IMG/VR virus record: IMGVR_UViG_3300036861_000387
Coordinates: 1-60,242 of that record
Source of the DNA: a virus
Strand: one strand, 5' to 3'
Length of the DNA stretch: 60,242 nt
Shown: positions 38,714 through 47,644 of the stretch, piece after piece
How the letters are laid out: each line of letters starts with the position of its first letter
Numbering within the stretch: the stretch's first letter is position 1
Position numbers and translations under genes: made by a program
The notes under the pieces: model-generated
The model's database searches: none
What the model was told of the DNA's origin: nothing
What the model saw: only the letters and a program-made list of their open reading frames with translations

Positions 38714-39784
38714 TCAGTAGGGCCGTGGCCGGTTGAGCTGGGACAGGCTGGTGACCGCCACGTACGCCGACAGGTTGCTCGCGCTCGAGTTGATCCGGTG
38801 GGTGCAGCACGCGGACTCGCCCGATTCCCAGTACACCCATGCCTTGATGTTCGGGTAGCGGTTCTCGGTGACCGCAAGGCCCCAGTCGTCGAAGATCGGG
38901 TCCATCGCGTTGGTCGGCGAGGTCGGATGGTCGCTTGGAGACCACTCCCCGATCATGATCGGCTTGTCGGTCGCGCCCGACTTGGTGTAGGTCTGGGAGT
39001 CGTCGATGTCGACGGCACCGACGCCGGTGGCCCACTTGTAGAAGCGGTACTTGCCGGTGTCGTCCACGCCGGCCTGCGCCGGGTACTCCCCGAAGGCCTC
39101 GAAGAACGGGTCGTTGGTGCCGCCGGCGCAGAACGCGGGGCAGGTGATCGGGTAGGGCTCGTAGCCGAGCCAGTCGACGTAGTCATCACCCGGGTACAGG
39201 GTGCCCCAGAGGTTGGGGCGGGTCTTGTAGCCGGTCATGATCCACATGTAGATCACGCTGGTCACCCCGCGGGCGACGAAACGGTCGCGGACCCGCTGGA
39301 ACGCCGAGGCGTAGGCGGCGGCGGTGCCGAAGCTGCCGCCGCCTTCGGTGCAGTCGTCCTCCGGCTCGTGGTGGAAGGCCATGAACGTCTTGACGCCGGG
39401 GTGGGAGGCCTCCCACTCGACGATGTTGTCGGCGATGGCGTTGATGCGGGTGTCTTGGGAGCCGGTGTTGATCGCCGTCCAGGTCGTGTCGGCGGGCTTC
39501 AGGTTCCACAGCAGCATCCGGCCGCCGTCGATGTAGCCCTGCTGGGTGGTGCCGGGGAAGTTCTCCGCTGAGGTGTCGTAGTGGGCGAAGTTGCGGTAGA
39601 CGTGGGCGATGTCGACGGTGCGGCCGAGGTCGGCCTCGTGCTCGCTGAGCGGGCGGGCGCCGGGGGAGTTGCCCAGCCACGCCCCCGAGCTCGGAACGTA
39701 GATGTCGTTGACATCCGGTGGGGTCACCGGGTTGATCAGGGTCGGGGTCAGCGCCGCGGTCTGCGGGGAGGTGAGGATCGCCAT
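38714..39784 (-). CDS. GH26-like glycoside hydrolase, tail-associated (356 aa)
   Basis: TGATG-coupled to the tape measure. The barrel strands VKTFMAFHHEPEDD (acid/base Glu140 in HHEP) and KPIMIGEWSP (nucleophile Glu280) are the two catalytic positions of clan GH-A family 26 (mannanase/xylanase type). VDWLGYEPYPI and NIKAWVYWE lie in between and after as expected. Probably degrades a host surface polysaccharide at the tail tip during adsorption. Confidence 0.75.
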   Translation of the reverse strand: MAILTSPQTAALTPTLINPVTPPDVNDIYVPSSGAWLGNSPGARPLSEHEADLGRTVDIAHVYRNFAHYDTSAENFPGTTQQGYIDGGRMLLWNLKPADTTWTAINTGSQDTRINAIADNIVEWEASHPGVKTFMAFHHEPEDDCTEGGGSFGTAAAYASAFQRVRDRFVARGVTSVIYMWIMTGYKTRPNLWGTLYPGDDYVDWLGYEPYPITCPAFCAGGTNDPFFEAFGEYPAQAGVDDTGKYRFYKWATGVGAVDIDDSQTYTKSGATDKPIMIGEWSPSDHPTSPTNAMDPIFDDWGLAVTENRYPNIKAWVYWESGESACCTHRINSSASNLSAYVAVTSLSQLNRPRPY

Positions 39785-42501
39785 CAGCGGCCGTCGCGGT
39801 AGACCAGGGACCGCTGGCCCTTGCGGATCAGCGGCGACAGGCGGTGGCCGTCCAGCTCCACCACCGGCGGGTTGGCGCGCAGTACCGCAGCGAGCTTGTC
39901 GTAGTCGAAGCCGACCGGCTCGGGCCGGCCGGTGCCGTTGTAGGCCAGCGACAGGCCCAGCGGCAGCAGCCCGCCCTGGTCGTAGCCGCGGGGTCGTACC
40001 CGCGGGTCGACTGCCTGCAGCGATCCGTACCGGTGGACGGCGTAATTGGCGCCGGCGTAACTGTTGGCCAGCGGATTGATCGACACGCCGTACAGGAACG
40101 GGCCGACGCCCCGGAACCGGCCAGCGTAGGCCGCGAACGTGCCGCGGATCACCTGGGCACCACCGACACTTGGGTGGCCAGCGGCCCAGTTGGAGTCCCA
40201 GCGGTTGACCGCCGACCAGTTCCCGCCCGACTCCCACATGATGCGCCGCGCCCACGCCATCCATTCGGCGGCGCGACCGACCAACCGCGCAGTGAGCTGC
40301 GCGATCTGGTTGACGCTGCCACTGACGCCGCCGGGGATGAGTAGCTTGAAGCGGCGTTCGATGGCGTGGCCGGTCGCATCGGCGACACGGAAGATGCTCT
40401 GTTGGACCGCGTTCATGTACCCGGCCGGGAAGCCGCCAGCGATGCCGCCGCGCTGGAACCCAGGGATGCCCATCTCGCGCGCCCAGGCGACGAACTCGGG
40501 CCGTCGTGCCTTCTCCTTGGGGACGACCGCTTCGCCGCCCTCCAGCAGCGCCGGGAACCGGTCGCCGCCGCCATAGCCCGGCACCCGCCAGCCGTGCTGG
40601 GCGCCGACGATGTCGTGCATCGAGAAGCCCGCCGGTGGCGTGAACGTGGACTTCAGCTTGATCGGGATGTCCTTGCCGCGCAGCTTGTTCACGCGGTCCT
40701 GGATCTTGTCGAGCTGGGTGTTGACCGTCTCCTTGGCCTTCTTGACCGCCTCTTCCGCCTTACGGAACGGCGCGCCCATGGGGCCGGGGAGCTTGCCCAT
40801 CACCCGCAAGATGCCCGCGACCATCGCGAACTGGAAGTTCAGCCAGCCGCGTAGCAGCCCGATGATGAAGTTGACGGCGGTGGCGACCTTGCCTTTCACC
40901 GCGTCCCACACCGCATGGACGATCCGGCGGAAGGTCTCGCTCTTCTTGTAGGCCAGCACGATCCCGGCGACCAGCAGCGCGATGGCGGCGATCACCAGGC
41001 CGATCGGGTTGGCGGTCAACGCGGCGTTCAGCAGCCACTGCACGCCCGCCCACACCTTGGTCGCTGCCGCGGCGACCTTGCTCGCGACTGCGGTGGCGAT
41101 GGTGGCAGCACGTTGCCGCAGCAGGGCCAGCGTCCCGACCTGGGTCGCCCCGGTGGCGCCCTTCTGGATCGCGGTGCCCACCAGCGTGGCACCGGTCGCC
41201 TCCTTGGTCGCCACCGCGTGCGCCTTGACCGCCCGGGCGAGCAGGAAGTTCGACACGACCTGCGCCGCCTGGATCGGCAGCGACGCCACCGCCGCGACGT
41301 TGCCGGCCGCCTGGGCGACCTTGTAGGCAAGGAACCCGGCGACCAGCACCGGCAGGGCCTTGACGACCAGATCCATGTGGCCGCCGATGAAGTCCAATGC
41401 CGCCCCGCCGAGGTTCAGCGCCGACGCCAGCCGCGAGACCTCCGGGGCGGCAGGGCGGACCTGGCTGCGCGCCTCCCCCAGACGCTTGCCGATCCGGTCG
41501 ATGACCTCGGCAACCTTCGGGCCGACCTGCTCCAGCTTGGCGACGCCCTGGCCGATGAACCGCTCGAAGTCGATCCCCTGGATCGAGCGGGACACCACCC
41601 GCGCCAGGCTGCTGAAGACCTTCTCGACCCGCGGCCCATGCTTCTCAGCCAGCGCCTGCAGTTGCGGCAGCAGGAACGAGTTGATCGCCCGGGTGACCCG
41701 TAGCACCCCGGGCAGGAAGAACTGCCCGATGGTGGTGGAGATCTCCACCAGCCTGGCCTTGGCGATCCGCTGCTGGTTGGCCTGCGCTCCCGCGGTCCGA
41801 GCGAAGTCACCCTGCGCCCGCGAGGAGTCCCGCAGCATGATCGAGTAGATCGCCTGGGCCTTCTCGGCGGCGGTCAGGTCCTTGGCGCTCTTCTTGTGGG
41901 TAAGCCGCAGCGCCTCCTGCTCGACACGGGCGGCGTTGATGTTGGGGATGAACCGCTGCAGCGCGTCGTACTCGCCGCGGAACGCCGACTGCTGGGCATT
42001 CAGTACATCGGAGATGTCGGCGTTGTTGAAGGACGCGAGGTCGGCAGACAGCTCCACCATCCGCTTGCTCATCTTGGTCGCCGGGTTCAGCCCGAGGCCG
42101 AGCTGGCGGAACATGTCGCCGAACGCCGCGGCGTTGCCGATCGCCTCGTTGCGGGTCAGCCCCATGGCCGACACCGACCCGCGCGACCACTGCTGGATCG
42201 CCTTGGCGTTGCGGCCGAAGATGTGCTCGCTCTTGGAGAGGGTCTCGTTGAGGTCCGAGGCGCGGCCAACCGCCTTGCCGATCTCCCGGGTCGCTAGCAC
42301 CGTCGCGCCAGCCAGCCCCACGCCGATGGCGACCGAGGCGGTCTTCAGCCCGTGCGCGAACCGGCGGCCGAAGTGGCGGGAAGCCTCCTGGCCGGCACGG
42401 CCCGCTGGGGTCTGGACCTGCGAGGACAGGCGACGCCCGAAGTCGGCGGCGAGTTGGGAGTGGATCGAGAGATAGGCGTCACCGGCGGAGACCCCAGGCA
42501 C
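39784..42501 (-). CDS. tape measure protein with SLT domain (905 aa)
   Basis: GTG start. N-terminal half is long helix ([20 protein letters not shown] and on), the middle has hydrophobic membrane-type segments ([16 protein letters not shown]), and residues 735-830 form an SLT transglycosylase domain (MWESGGN with Glu757, [26 protein letters not shown]). It sets tail length and locally opens the wall for DNA entry. Confidence 0.9.
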   Translation of the reverse strand: MPGVSAGDAYLSIHSQLAADFGRRLSSQVQTPAGRAGQEASRHFGRRFAHGLKTASVAIGVGLAGATVLATREIGKAVGRASDLNETLSKSEHIFGRNAKAIQQWSRGSVSAMGLTRNEAIGNAAAFGDMFRQLGLGLNPATKMSKRMVELSADLASFNNADISDVLNAQQSAFRGEYDALQRFIPNINAARVEQEALRLTHKKSAKDLTAAEKAQAIYSIMLRDSSRAQGDFARTAGAQANQQRIAKARLVEISTTIGQFFLPGVLRVTRAINSFLLPQLQALAEKHGPRVEKVFSSLARVVSRSIQGIDFERFIGQGVAKLEQVGPKVAEVIDRIGKRLGEARSQVRPAAPEVSRLASALNLGGAALDFIGGHMDLVVKALPVLVAGFLAYKVAQAAGNVAAVASLPIQAAQVVSNFLLARAVKAHAVATKEATGATLVGTAIQKGATGATQVGTLALLRQRAATIATAVASKVAAAATKVWAGVQWLLNAALTANPIGLVIAAIALLVAGIVLAYKKSETFRRIVHAVWDAVKGKVATAVNFIIGLLRGWLNFQFAMVAGILRVMGKLPGPMGAPFRKAEEAVKKAKETVNTQLDKIQDRVNKLRGKDIPIKLKSTFTPPAGFSMHDIVGAQHGWRVPGYGGGDRFPALLEGGEAVVPKEKARRPEFVAWAREMGIPGFQRGGIAGGFPAGYMNAVQQSIFRVADATGHAIERRFKLLIPGGVSGSVNQIAQLTARLVGRAAEWMAWARRIMWESGGNWSAVNRWDSNWAAGHPSVGGAQVIRGTFAAYAGRFRGVGPFLYGVSINPLANSYAGANYAVHRYGSLQAVDPRVRPRGYDQGGLLPLGLSLAYNGTGRPEPVGFDYDKLAAVLRANPPVVELDGHRLSPLIRKGQRSLVYRDGR

Positions 42502-42522
42502 ACCTCACCCCTCATTGTCGTT

Positions 42523-42528
42523 CATACT
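42523..42528 (+). promoter_or_regulatory. -10 element of a leaderless transcript
   Basis: CATACT, 7 bases before the ATG at 42536, with no ribosome site. Equivalent hexamers precede the ATG at 45283 and 47978. No -35 box is evident. Confidence 0.4.
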
Positions 42529-42535
42529 TGCGGAC

Positions 42536-42703
42536 ATGGACGATCAGCAGGACCACCGCGCCGAGATCGGGCGGCAGGCTCGCAGCGCAGAGCGGTGGGC
42601 GAACCTCTCCATGGGGCTGTCCAGCTGCGCGCTGGTGCTGCTGGTGCTCCCGCTGCTGCTCGGCATCGCCGTGTTCATCTGGGTCTACCTGGCGCTGCGC
42701 TAG
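42536..42703 (+). CDS. plus-strand small membrane protein inside the tail operon (55 aa)
   Basis: Runs against the surrounding genes. N-terminal charged part (MDDQQDHRAEIGRQARSAER), then a long hydrophobic span (ALVLLVLPLLLGIAVFIWVY). No ribosome site; likely a leaderless message. Sits exactly between tape measure and tail chaperone genes, and its TAG shares CTA with the opposing stop. A cargo (moron) gene; a membrane location fits exclusion or lysogen functions. Confidence 0.65.
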   Translation: MDDQQDHRAEIGRQARSAERWANLSMGLSSCALVLLVLPLLLGIAVFIWVYLALR

Positions 42704-43134
42704 CTCTCGCTGTAGACCACCCGAGTGCCGTCGCCGGTGAAGAACGCGCGGATCTCGGCGGCGGTGCTCATGCGCGGCACCTCCGTCGTCTCCACCTGCC
42801 CGCCACCGCCCGGCCGCGGCACTGGGACGACCTCCGGGTGGGGCGGCTTGAACCAGGCGGCGTGCAGCAGCGCCACGACCTCGCCGAGCCGGTCGACGGT
42901 GCGGGCCAGCAGCTCCTCGGTGTCGCCCCAGGTGGCACGGTCGCCTAGGTCTGCGCGGACCGTCAACGAGGCACGCGGCAGCCCCTGGATCAGGGTGTGG
43001 AGCCGGCGGACCCCGACCGCTTGCGGCCCGTAGCAGGCTTGGCCGAGATCGAGGGAGTAGAAGCGCTGGAAGTCGGCCTCGAGCTCGGCCCACCGTTGGT
43101 CGATGAACGAGCCGAGGCCGGCGATTCCGGGAGG
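42700..43134 (-). CDS. tail assembly chaperone, -1 frame extension (T part)
   Basis: This frame has no start codon of its own before a conserved block (FQRFYSLDLGQACYGPQAVG, RRLHTLIQGLP) typical of actinophage tail assembly proteins, so it must be reached by frameshifting from the gene at 42990-43391. It continues through WGDTEELLARTVDRLGEVVA to 42700. A TTG at 42966 would miss the conserved block. Confidence 0.8.
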   Translation of the reverse strand, partial: PPGIAGLGSFIDQRWAELEADFQRFYSLDLGQACYGPQAVGVRRLHTLIQGLPRASLTVRADLGDRATWGDTEELLARTVDRLGEVVALLHAAWFKPPHPEVVPVPRPGGGGQVETTEVPRMSTAAEIRAFFTGDGTRVVYSES

Positions 43135-43391
43135 TCGACCGCGTACAGCTCGGCGATCGCCAGCAGGTCGTCATCGTCGGGGAACGTGAGCCGCATCTCG
43201 GCCCAGTCGAGGGGGTCGATCAGCAGCAGTTGGACGGCCTCCACCAGCTTGCCTTCGTTGAGGAGCTGCGTGAATTCCAGCGGCATCCGTGGACGCAGCC
43301 GGTAGGTCTTGCTGCCCAGCGTCACCTCATGCGGGGCGAGGTCCGCCTCCGCGCGGGCGGCCCGCCGGGCGTCCAGGTCCAGTGTGGCCAT
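42990..43391 (-). CDS. tail assembly chaperone, zero-frame product (G part, 133 aa)
   Basis: Residues 20-86 (LGSKTYRLRPRMPLEFTQLL, PDDDDLLAIAELYAVDL) are the conserved chaperone part. After residue 86 the zero frame becomes low-complexity Ser/Pro, while the -1 frame stays conserved. The short and fused forms together chaperone the tape measure in siphophages. Confidence 0.85.
   Translation of the reverse strand: MATLDLDARRAARAEADLAPHEVTLGSKTYRLRPRMPLEFTQLLNEGKLVEAVQLLLIDPLDWAEMRLTFPDDDDLLAIAELYAVDLPESPASARSSTNGGPSSRPTSSASTPSISAKPATGRKRSGSAGSTP
43128..43134 (-). other. probable -1 ribosomal frameshift site
   Basis: The minus strand reads GAC-CTC-CCG in the zero frame and CCT-CCC in the -1 frame. 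A TGA in the -1 frame at 43171-43173 and the conserved block right after 43128 confine the slip to about 40 bases. No canonical X-XXY-YYZ heptamer is present. Confidence 0.6.
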
Positions 43392-43394
43392 GTA

Positions 43395-43817
43395 CTACCT
43401 CCCGGTGATCGCAGCCATCCGCCGCGGCGATGGCAGCCCACGTCGGCCACCGCCGGTAGCGGGGCCTGCCAGGGCAGCGGTGAGCACGGCGAACCCAGCC
43501 CGCTCGGCGGCGCGGGTGAGAACGTGGCGGGCGCGCTGTCCGCCGGTGCGGGACCGCCAGCCGTACTCAGCCCAGTGCGATTTCCAGTCCGTCGCATTGA
43601 CGCGGCCGACCAGCTCACCCCGCTCGTCCAGGCCATGCTCAGCGACGATGCCGCGGACGTAGCCGCCGCGCTGGTAGAACTCGGCCCGGCCGATCGCCTG
43701 CGCCTCGGCGACGATCCGGTCGGCGATCTCCCCCAGGGCACGCTCCAGCGGGCCGCGGGTGAAGATCGACCCGGTGAGCTCGGCCTCCAGGTTGGGATTG
43801 ACGCGGAGGATCGCCAC
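43395..43817 (-). CDS. head-tail joining or tail completion protein (140 aa)
   Basis: Helical N-terminus (GPLERALGEIADRIVAEAQA), central NATDWKSHWAEYGWR and a basic C-terminus, like HK97 gp10-type proteins. Position just before the chaperone and after the tail tube fits. Confidence 0.6.
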   Translation of the reverse strand: MAILRVNPNLEAELTGSIFTRGPLERALGEIADRIVAEAQAIGRAEFYQRGGYVRGIVAEHGLDERGELVGRVNATDWKSHWAEYGWRSRTGGQRARHVLTRAAERAGFAVLTAALAGPATGGGRRGLPSPRRMAAITGR

Positions 43818-43820
43818 CGC

Positions 43821-44375
43821 TCAGGCCATGGCGGGGTCGTCGGTGAGGATGTAGGCGAGCTCGGTGCCGGAGGACGGCGCCATGGCCCCAAACGTCAAAG
43901 GCAATGCGACAGCGCCGCCACGAGTGACATTGCTCTCTCCGCTTTCGGTTACCATGCACCTCCCGATCACGGCGCGGTAGTTGATGGTCCCGTCGATCCA
44001 CTGGACGCCCAGGACCCGCTCGTCGATGGTCGGCGCGGAGGAGACCGAGAACTTGTAGCTGCCACTGCCCTGGTTGACGACCGTGCCGCCGCCGAGCCAC
44101 AGCGGCAGCGAGGTCTCGTTCCACTGGAGCAGGGAGAAGTTGATGGTGAACTGGACCTCTGTGACCAGGTAGCGGATAGCGCTGATCGACTGCCAGGCGC
44201 GGACCTGCTCGGTGGTGAGCGCCCGCCCGATCGTCACGCCGTCCTCGGTCGCGTAGCCCAGGTCGGTGAAGCCGGTCCACGCGGCGGCCATGTTGACCGG
44301 GCCGGCTGTGCCCGACGGGGCGATGTAGATGTTGCCGTTGGCTCCGACGCGAACCTCGCTGCCAGCGATTGGCAT
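43821..44375 (-). CDS. major tail (tube) protein (184 aa)
   Basis: AAGGAGG ribosome site. SEVRVGANGNIYIAPSGTAG and FTDLGYATEDGVTI are typical openings of actinophage tail tube proteins; the remainder is beta-barrel with a hairpin, and AVALPLTFGA near the end. Should polymerise as hexamer rings. Confidence 0.8.
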   Translation of the reverse strand: MPIAGSEVRVGANGNIYIAPSGTAGPVNMAAAWTGFTDLGYATEDGVTIGRALTTEQVRAWQSISAIRYLVTEVQFTINFSLLQWNETSLPLWLGGGTVVNQGSGSYKFSVSSAPTIDERVLGVQWIDGTINYRAVIGRCMVTESGESNVTRGGAVALPLTFGAMAPSSGTELAYILTDDPAMA

Positions 44376-44438
44376 GGATGCCCTCCTTCAGGCATGGGAG
44401 CAGGCGGGCTCGCGCCCGTAGTTCGGGTGGTGAGGGGG

Positions 44439-44945
44439 CTAGGCGCTGGCGCCGATCAGCACGATCGAGTAGGTCACGCTCGTACCGGCGCCGGAGTTGG
44501 CGATCCGCAGCAGGTCGCCGGTGCCGGCGGTGACGGCGTAGGCGGTAGCGTCGGAGGCGGCCACCAGCAGCAGCCCACCGGGGCGGACCGTGACGGTGTG
44601 GGTGGCGGCGCCGACCCAGTTGACGAAGGCGTTGGTGGCGGCGGCGCCGACGATCACGTTGTTGGTGTTGCCGGCGTCGGCGGCCACGACCAGCGTCTTG
44701 ATCCGCGCGAAGGTGAGGGTGGCGCCGAAGGCATCGGTGAGCACCCCGGCGAGGTCGAGGTCCTCGTTGGCGGAGGCGGTCAGGGTGCGGGTGTCGTGGA
44801 AGATCCGGTCGGCCTGGTTGGCGCCGGTCCCCGACGCCAGCGCGACCGCGCGGGAGAACCCCAGCGGCGCGGTCGCGGTGGCCAAGTCCAGGAGGCTGGT
44901 GTGGATGGCGTCGACCGACACCTTGACCGTGGTGTCCAGCGGCAT
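44439..44945 (-). CDS. virion beta protein (168 aa)
   Basis: AAGGAG ahead of ATG. The segment LTFARIKTLVVAADAGNTNN with VTVRPGGLLLVAASD recurs in small phage head or tail decoration proteins. Probably a tail-surface component. Confidence 0.6.
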   Translation of the reverse strand: MPLDTTVKVSVDAIHTSLLDLATATAPLGFSRAVALASGTGANQADRIFHDTRTLTASANEDLDLAGVLTDAFGATLTFARIKTLVVAADAGNTNNVIVGAAATNAFVNWVGAATHTVTVRPGGLLLVAASDATAYAVTAGTGDLLRIANSGAGTSVTYSIVLIGASA

Positions 44946-44963
44946 GCGGGGCTCCTTGTCTGG

Positions 44964-45251
44964 CTACTCGGCGGCCGCGGCCACGGCGGCGTCGATGATC
45001 TGGGTGCGGGTGACGGAGCGGGTGAAGGTGACGCCGCGGCGGCGGGCCTCCTCCAGCAGCTCCAGATCGGGCAGGTCGGCGAGTTCCTCGTCGGGCACGC
45101 GGGCCGCGATGCGGGCGGCAGCCCGGCGGATCGTCGCCGTCTGCTCCTCCAGCTCGGTCTCGATCTGCTGCTCGGACTGCTCGGCGCTGGCGGCCTCCTC
45201 GGCCTCAGCCGCCTCCGCCTTGGCGCCCTGATTGCGCGACCTGCTGGGCAT
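44964..45251 (-). CDS. acidic coiled-coil protein (95 aa)
   Basis: AAGGAGGAACCAA before ATG at 45251. Glu/Ala-rich N-terminal coil, then a small helical domain (VPDEELADLPDLELLEEARR, RTQIIDAAVAA) of the SAP/HeH kind common among actinophage structural clusters. Confidence 0.55.
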   Translation of the reverse strand: MPSRSRNQGAKAEAAEAEEAASAEQSEQQIETELEEQTATIRRAAARIAARVPDEELADLPDLELLEEARRRGVTFTRSVTRTQIIDAAVAAAAE

Positions 45252-45270
45252 TTGGTTCCTCCTTGCGTGC

Positions 45271-45276
45271 GACAAT
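45271..45276 (+). promoter_or_regulatory. -10 element of a leaderless transcript
   Basis: GACAAT, 6 bases before the ATG at 45283, with no ribosome site. Same arrangement as at 42523 and 47966. Confidence 0.4.
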
Positions 45277-45282
45277 CAGCAG

Positions 45283-45480
45283 ATGGACGCTGAGCAGATC
45301 GTTCGGGCGCTGGCCGCGCATCACGCGCCAGAGGATGAGGCCGGCAGCTACGATGGCTCTGGAGTCAGCACTTGCGCCCTCTGCGAGGCCCCTTGGCAGC
45401 AGGGCGACGAACTGGCATGGCACGACCCCGGCTGCCCGTGGCGGCTGGCACGGGAGTGGATCACGGCCAATCCCGGCTAA
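45283..45480 (+). CDS. plus-strand zinc-motif protein inside the tail operon (65 aa)
   Basis: MDAEQIVRALAAHHAPEDEA, then CALCEAPWQQGDELAWHDPG followed by Cys: the same Cys-Cys-His-Cys module as at 8808 and 30456. Oriented against its neighbours, divergent from 45251 and convergent with 45477, stops interlocked at CTAA. Likely independently expressed cargo. Confidence 0.65.
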   Translation: MDAEQIVRALAAHHAPEDEAGSYDGSGVSTCALCEAPWQQGDELAWHDPGCPWRLAREWITANPG

Positions 45481-45956
45481 CTGATCGCCTGCCATGCAAT
45501 ACGGAAGTCGACCCGGACGCGGATGATCGCGACCTCGTTGTCGGTGCCCGGCCAGGCGCCCCACACCGCCTGATCCATGATCGGTGGCCGGTAACGGGTG
45601 GTCGGCGACAGATCGCCGCCAACGGTGGGGTCGTCGCGGAGCTGCTGAGCGATCTCGCCGAGGAACAGCCCGACCCGTTCCAGCGCCGCCCGGTCGTTCT
45701 CGGGAGTGCTGCCGGGCACCCGCGCGAACCCGTAGCCGGCCAGGGTGAGCGGCTCGACGGTGGCGTGGCTGGCCAGCCCGGCGCCCCACCCGAGCCAGGT
45801 CGCCCCGGTCATCGTGACCCGCGACAGCACGATAGCCTCGCTGTCGCGCCATGAGCCCCGGTCGATGAGGTAGATCGGGACGCCAGCCAGGGCGGTGCGG
45901 GTGAGCAGTTGGGTGCGGAAGTTGACCAGGAACCCGGGAACGGTGACCTCGGCCAT
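45477..45956 (-). CDS. tail terminator-like protein (159 aa)
   Basis: Alpha/beta pattern of tail completion proteins: FLVNFRTQLLTRTALAGVPI, a central AGYGFARVPG, then TDNEVAIIRVRVDFRIAW. Order connector - this gene - tail tube is as in other siphophages. Confidence 0.6.
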   Translation of the reverse strand: MAEVTVPGFLVNFRTQLLTRTALAGVPIYLIDRGSWRDSEAIVLSRVTMTGATWLGWGAGLASHATVEPLTLAGYGFARVPGSTPENDRAALERVGLFLGEIAQQLRDDPTVGGDLSPTTRYRPPIMDQAVWGAWPGTDNEVAIIRVRVDFRIAWQAIS

Positions 45957-46883
45957 CTACGCGACCGCCACCCCGCCACCCGCAGTACGGTTGAGCCACC
46001 TATCCAAGTCCCGAATCCCGGTCCAGCGCATGAACCCGCCACGGCCCGTCTCCGACGGCTCGTAGGTGTAGGACATGCCGTCGGGGGTAGTGACGGTCTG
46101 GGCGCTTGAGAACCCGCTGGGGTCCAGGAACTTCGCGGCCCACGCCATCGCGGCGTGGCGACCCTCCCGATCTTCGATCCGCTCTAGGCCGGAGACGTAC
46201 TCGACGGTGACGTTGGCAACGCCGTCCGGGAAGTACCCGCTGTAGCGGTAGTTACTGGTGGCCAGCAGGATGCCGGACGGCTTCAGCGTGTAGTCGGCCA
46301 CCGTCTTTGTGGCCCCGTCGACGGTGACCGAGAGCAGCTTGGTGGCCTTCAGGCCCGGGTCGGTGAGGACCACGCTGGCGCGGCCGTCACCATCGCGGGT
46401 CTCCCGGCAGAACCTCGGCACCGGATGGAACCCCAGGATCGTGCGGAACTCCTCGGTGACGACGACGCGGGCGTCCATGAGCCGCTGGGTGGAGAACGGC
46501 GGCACCGCGCCCTCGGCGAACGGATAGCCGTTGCCGACCTTCAGGCCGCGCAGCTCCGACAGGGTGAACAGCAGCCCACCGACCCACTCGACCCGCGAGT
46601 ACAGCACCTGGGTCTTGCCGCCGATGGTGCCGGTCCAGGTGACCGGGTCCAGGTAGGTGACCTCGGCCTGGCCGTCCAGCACGATGCGGTACTGCCCGGT
46701 GGTGCGGGGCGTGGGGGTCGACCAGGACCCGCTGGCGACCGGGGCCGGGGTGAGCGCGCTGCCGTCGGGGTACTTGGCCACGACCGTGGGGACGCCCGAG
46801 TCAAGGTCGGTGGGGACGCCGTCGACGCTGAACGTCTCGGTGACCGTGACGCTGGTGCCCTTCAGGGCCTGCTGGCCGGCCAC
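45957..46883 (-). CDS. head-tail connector-like protein (308 aa)
   Basis: N-terminal 90 residues form a beta domain (VTVTETFSVDGVPTDLDSGV). The second part (LDARVVVTEEFRTILG-like helix, CRETRDGDGRASVVLTDPGL and AAKFLDPSGFSSAQ) resembles gp6-type connectors fused to a beta domain. Confidence 0.6.
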   Translation of the reverse strand: MAGQQALKGTSVTVTETFSVDGVPTDLDSGVPTVVAKYPDGSALTPAPVASGSWSTPTPRTTGQYRIVLDGQAEVTYLDPVTWTGTIGGKTQVLYSRVEWVGGLLFTLSELRGLKVGNGYPFAEGAVPPFSTQRLMDARVVVTEEFRTILGFHPVPRFCRETRDGDGRASVVLTDPGLKATKLLSVTVDGATKTVADYTLKPSGILLATSNYRYSGYFPDGVANVTVEYVSGLERIEDREGRHAAMAWAAKFLDPSGFSSAQTVTTPDGMSYTYEPSETGRGGFMRWTGIRDLDRWLNRTAGGGVAVA

Positions 46884-46886
46884 GGG

Positions 46887-47378
46887 TCAGAGGGTGTAGC
46901 GGTTGAGGCCGTTGGCGTGCCAGAGCACCGAGAACAGTCCTGCGGTCACGCTCTGAGCCCCACCGAAGAAGTGGTAGGAGACACCCTGGTCGGCGACGGT
47001 GCCGCCGGTGATGGTGTCGTCGTAGACTAGGCAGCCGTAGACGTTGGCCAGGGTCACGTTGACGGTGCCGGTGAGGTCAGCGGCATCGAACATGACGGTG
47101 TCGGCCGCCGGGGCGGTGAACGTCTTGGACGCCAGCGCCCGGCCGGCGGCGACCCACTCCGACCCGGTGGAGACCTCGTTGCCGACGACCCACTGGCCAA
47201 CACCATAGGCGCTGTTGGCCAGGGTCGCGTCGTTGTCGGGGGTGCCGGTGTTGTTGAACAGGGCGGCCTTGACGGTGTCGGAGTCAAGGCCCGTGAAGCC
47301 GGTGCCCGACCCCTGCCACATCGGCCCGATCATCCACTCGCGGAAGATGTGGCTGCCCTCGGTGGCGGTCCAGGCCAT
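46887..47378 (-). CDS. virion beta protein (163 aa)
   Basis: Pattern MAWTATEGSHIFREWMIGPM, VKAALFNNTGTPDNDATLAN and a beta C-terminus is frequent in actinophage structural clusters. TGATG-coupled to the coiled-coil gene. Confidence 0.6.
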   Translation of the reverse strand: MAWTATEGSHIFREWMIGPMWQGSGTGFTGLDSDTVKAALFNNTGTPDNDATLANSAYGVGQWVVGNEVSTGSEWVAAGRALASKTFTAPAADTVMFDAADLTGTVNVTLANVYGCLVYDDTITGGTVADQGVSYHFFGGAQSVTAGLFSVLWHANGLNRYTL

Positions 47379-47644
47379 CAGCCATCAGCCCCCTCATCGG
47401 CCTCGGCGCGCAGGCGCTTGGCCTCGGCCTTGGCGGTCTTGAGGGACTCCTTGATGCCCTCCAGCTTCGCCTCGATGACCTTGACGGCGGCCTCGGCCTC
47501 ATCGGCGTACCGCTCGCGCTGCTGCTGCACGGTCAGCGGGAATTCGCCGCGGCGGGCGAGCTCCGCCTTCAGCTCCTCGACCGACGCCGAGGTGAGGACG
47601 GTGGCGTCGTAGGCCGCCCCGTTACCCTCCGCGACTTCCGTCAC
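47378..47644 (-). CDS. coiled-coil virion protein (88 aa)
   Basis: N-terminal SAP-like helix pair (ASVEELKAELARRGEFPLT) and a charged coil (AAVKVIEAKLEGIKESLKTA). Short acidic end. Confidence 0.5.
   Translation of the reverse strand: MTEVAEGNGAAYDATVLTSASVEELKAELARRGEFPLTVQQQRERYADEAEAAVKVIEAKLEGIKESLKTAKAEAKRLRAEADEGADG

Noticed and set aside
42700-42966. Independent gene starting at TTG 42966
   Set aside because: Conserved tail-assembly sequence begins upstream of this TTG in the same frame, so frameshift expression explains it better.
43230-45293. 687-codon open frame on the plus strand
   Set aside because: Antisense to chaperone, tail tube and other tail genes; Gly/Val/Asp-rich composition typical of the mirror frame of GC-rich genes, no start signals.
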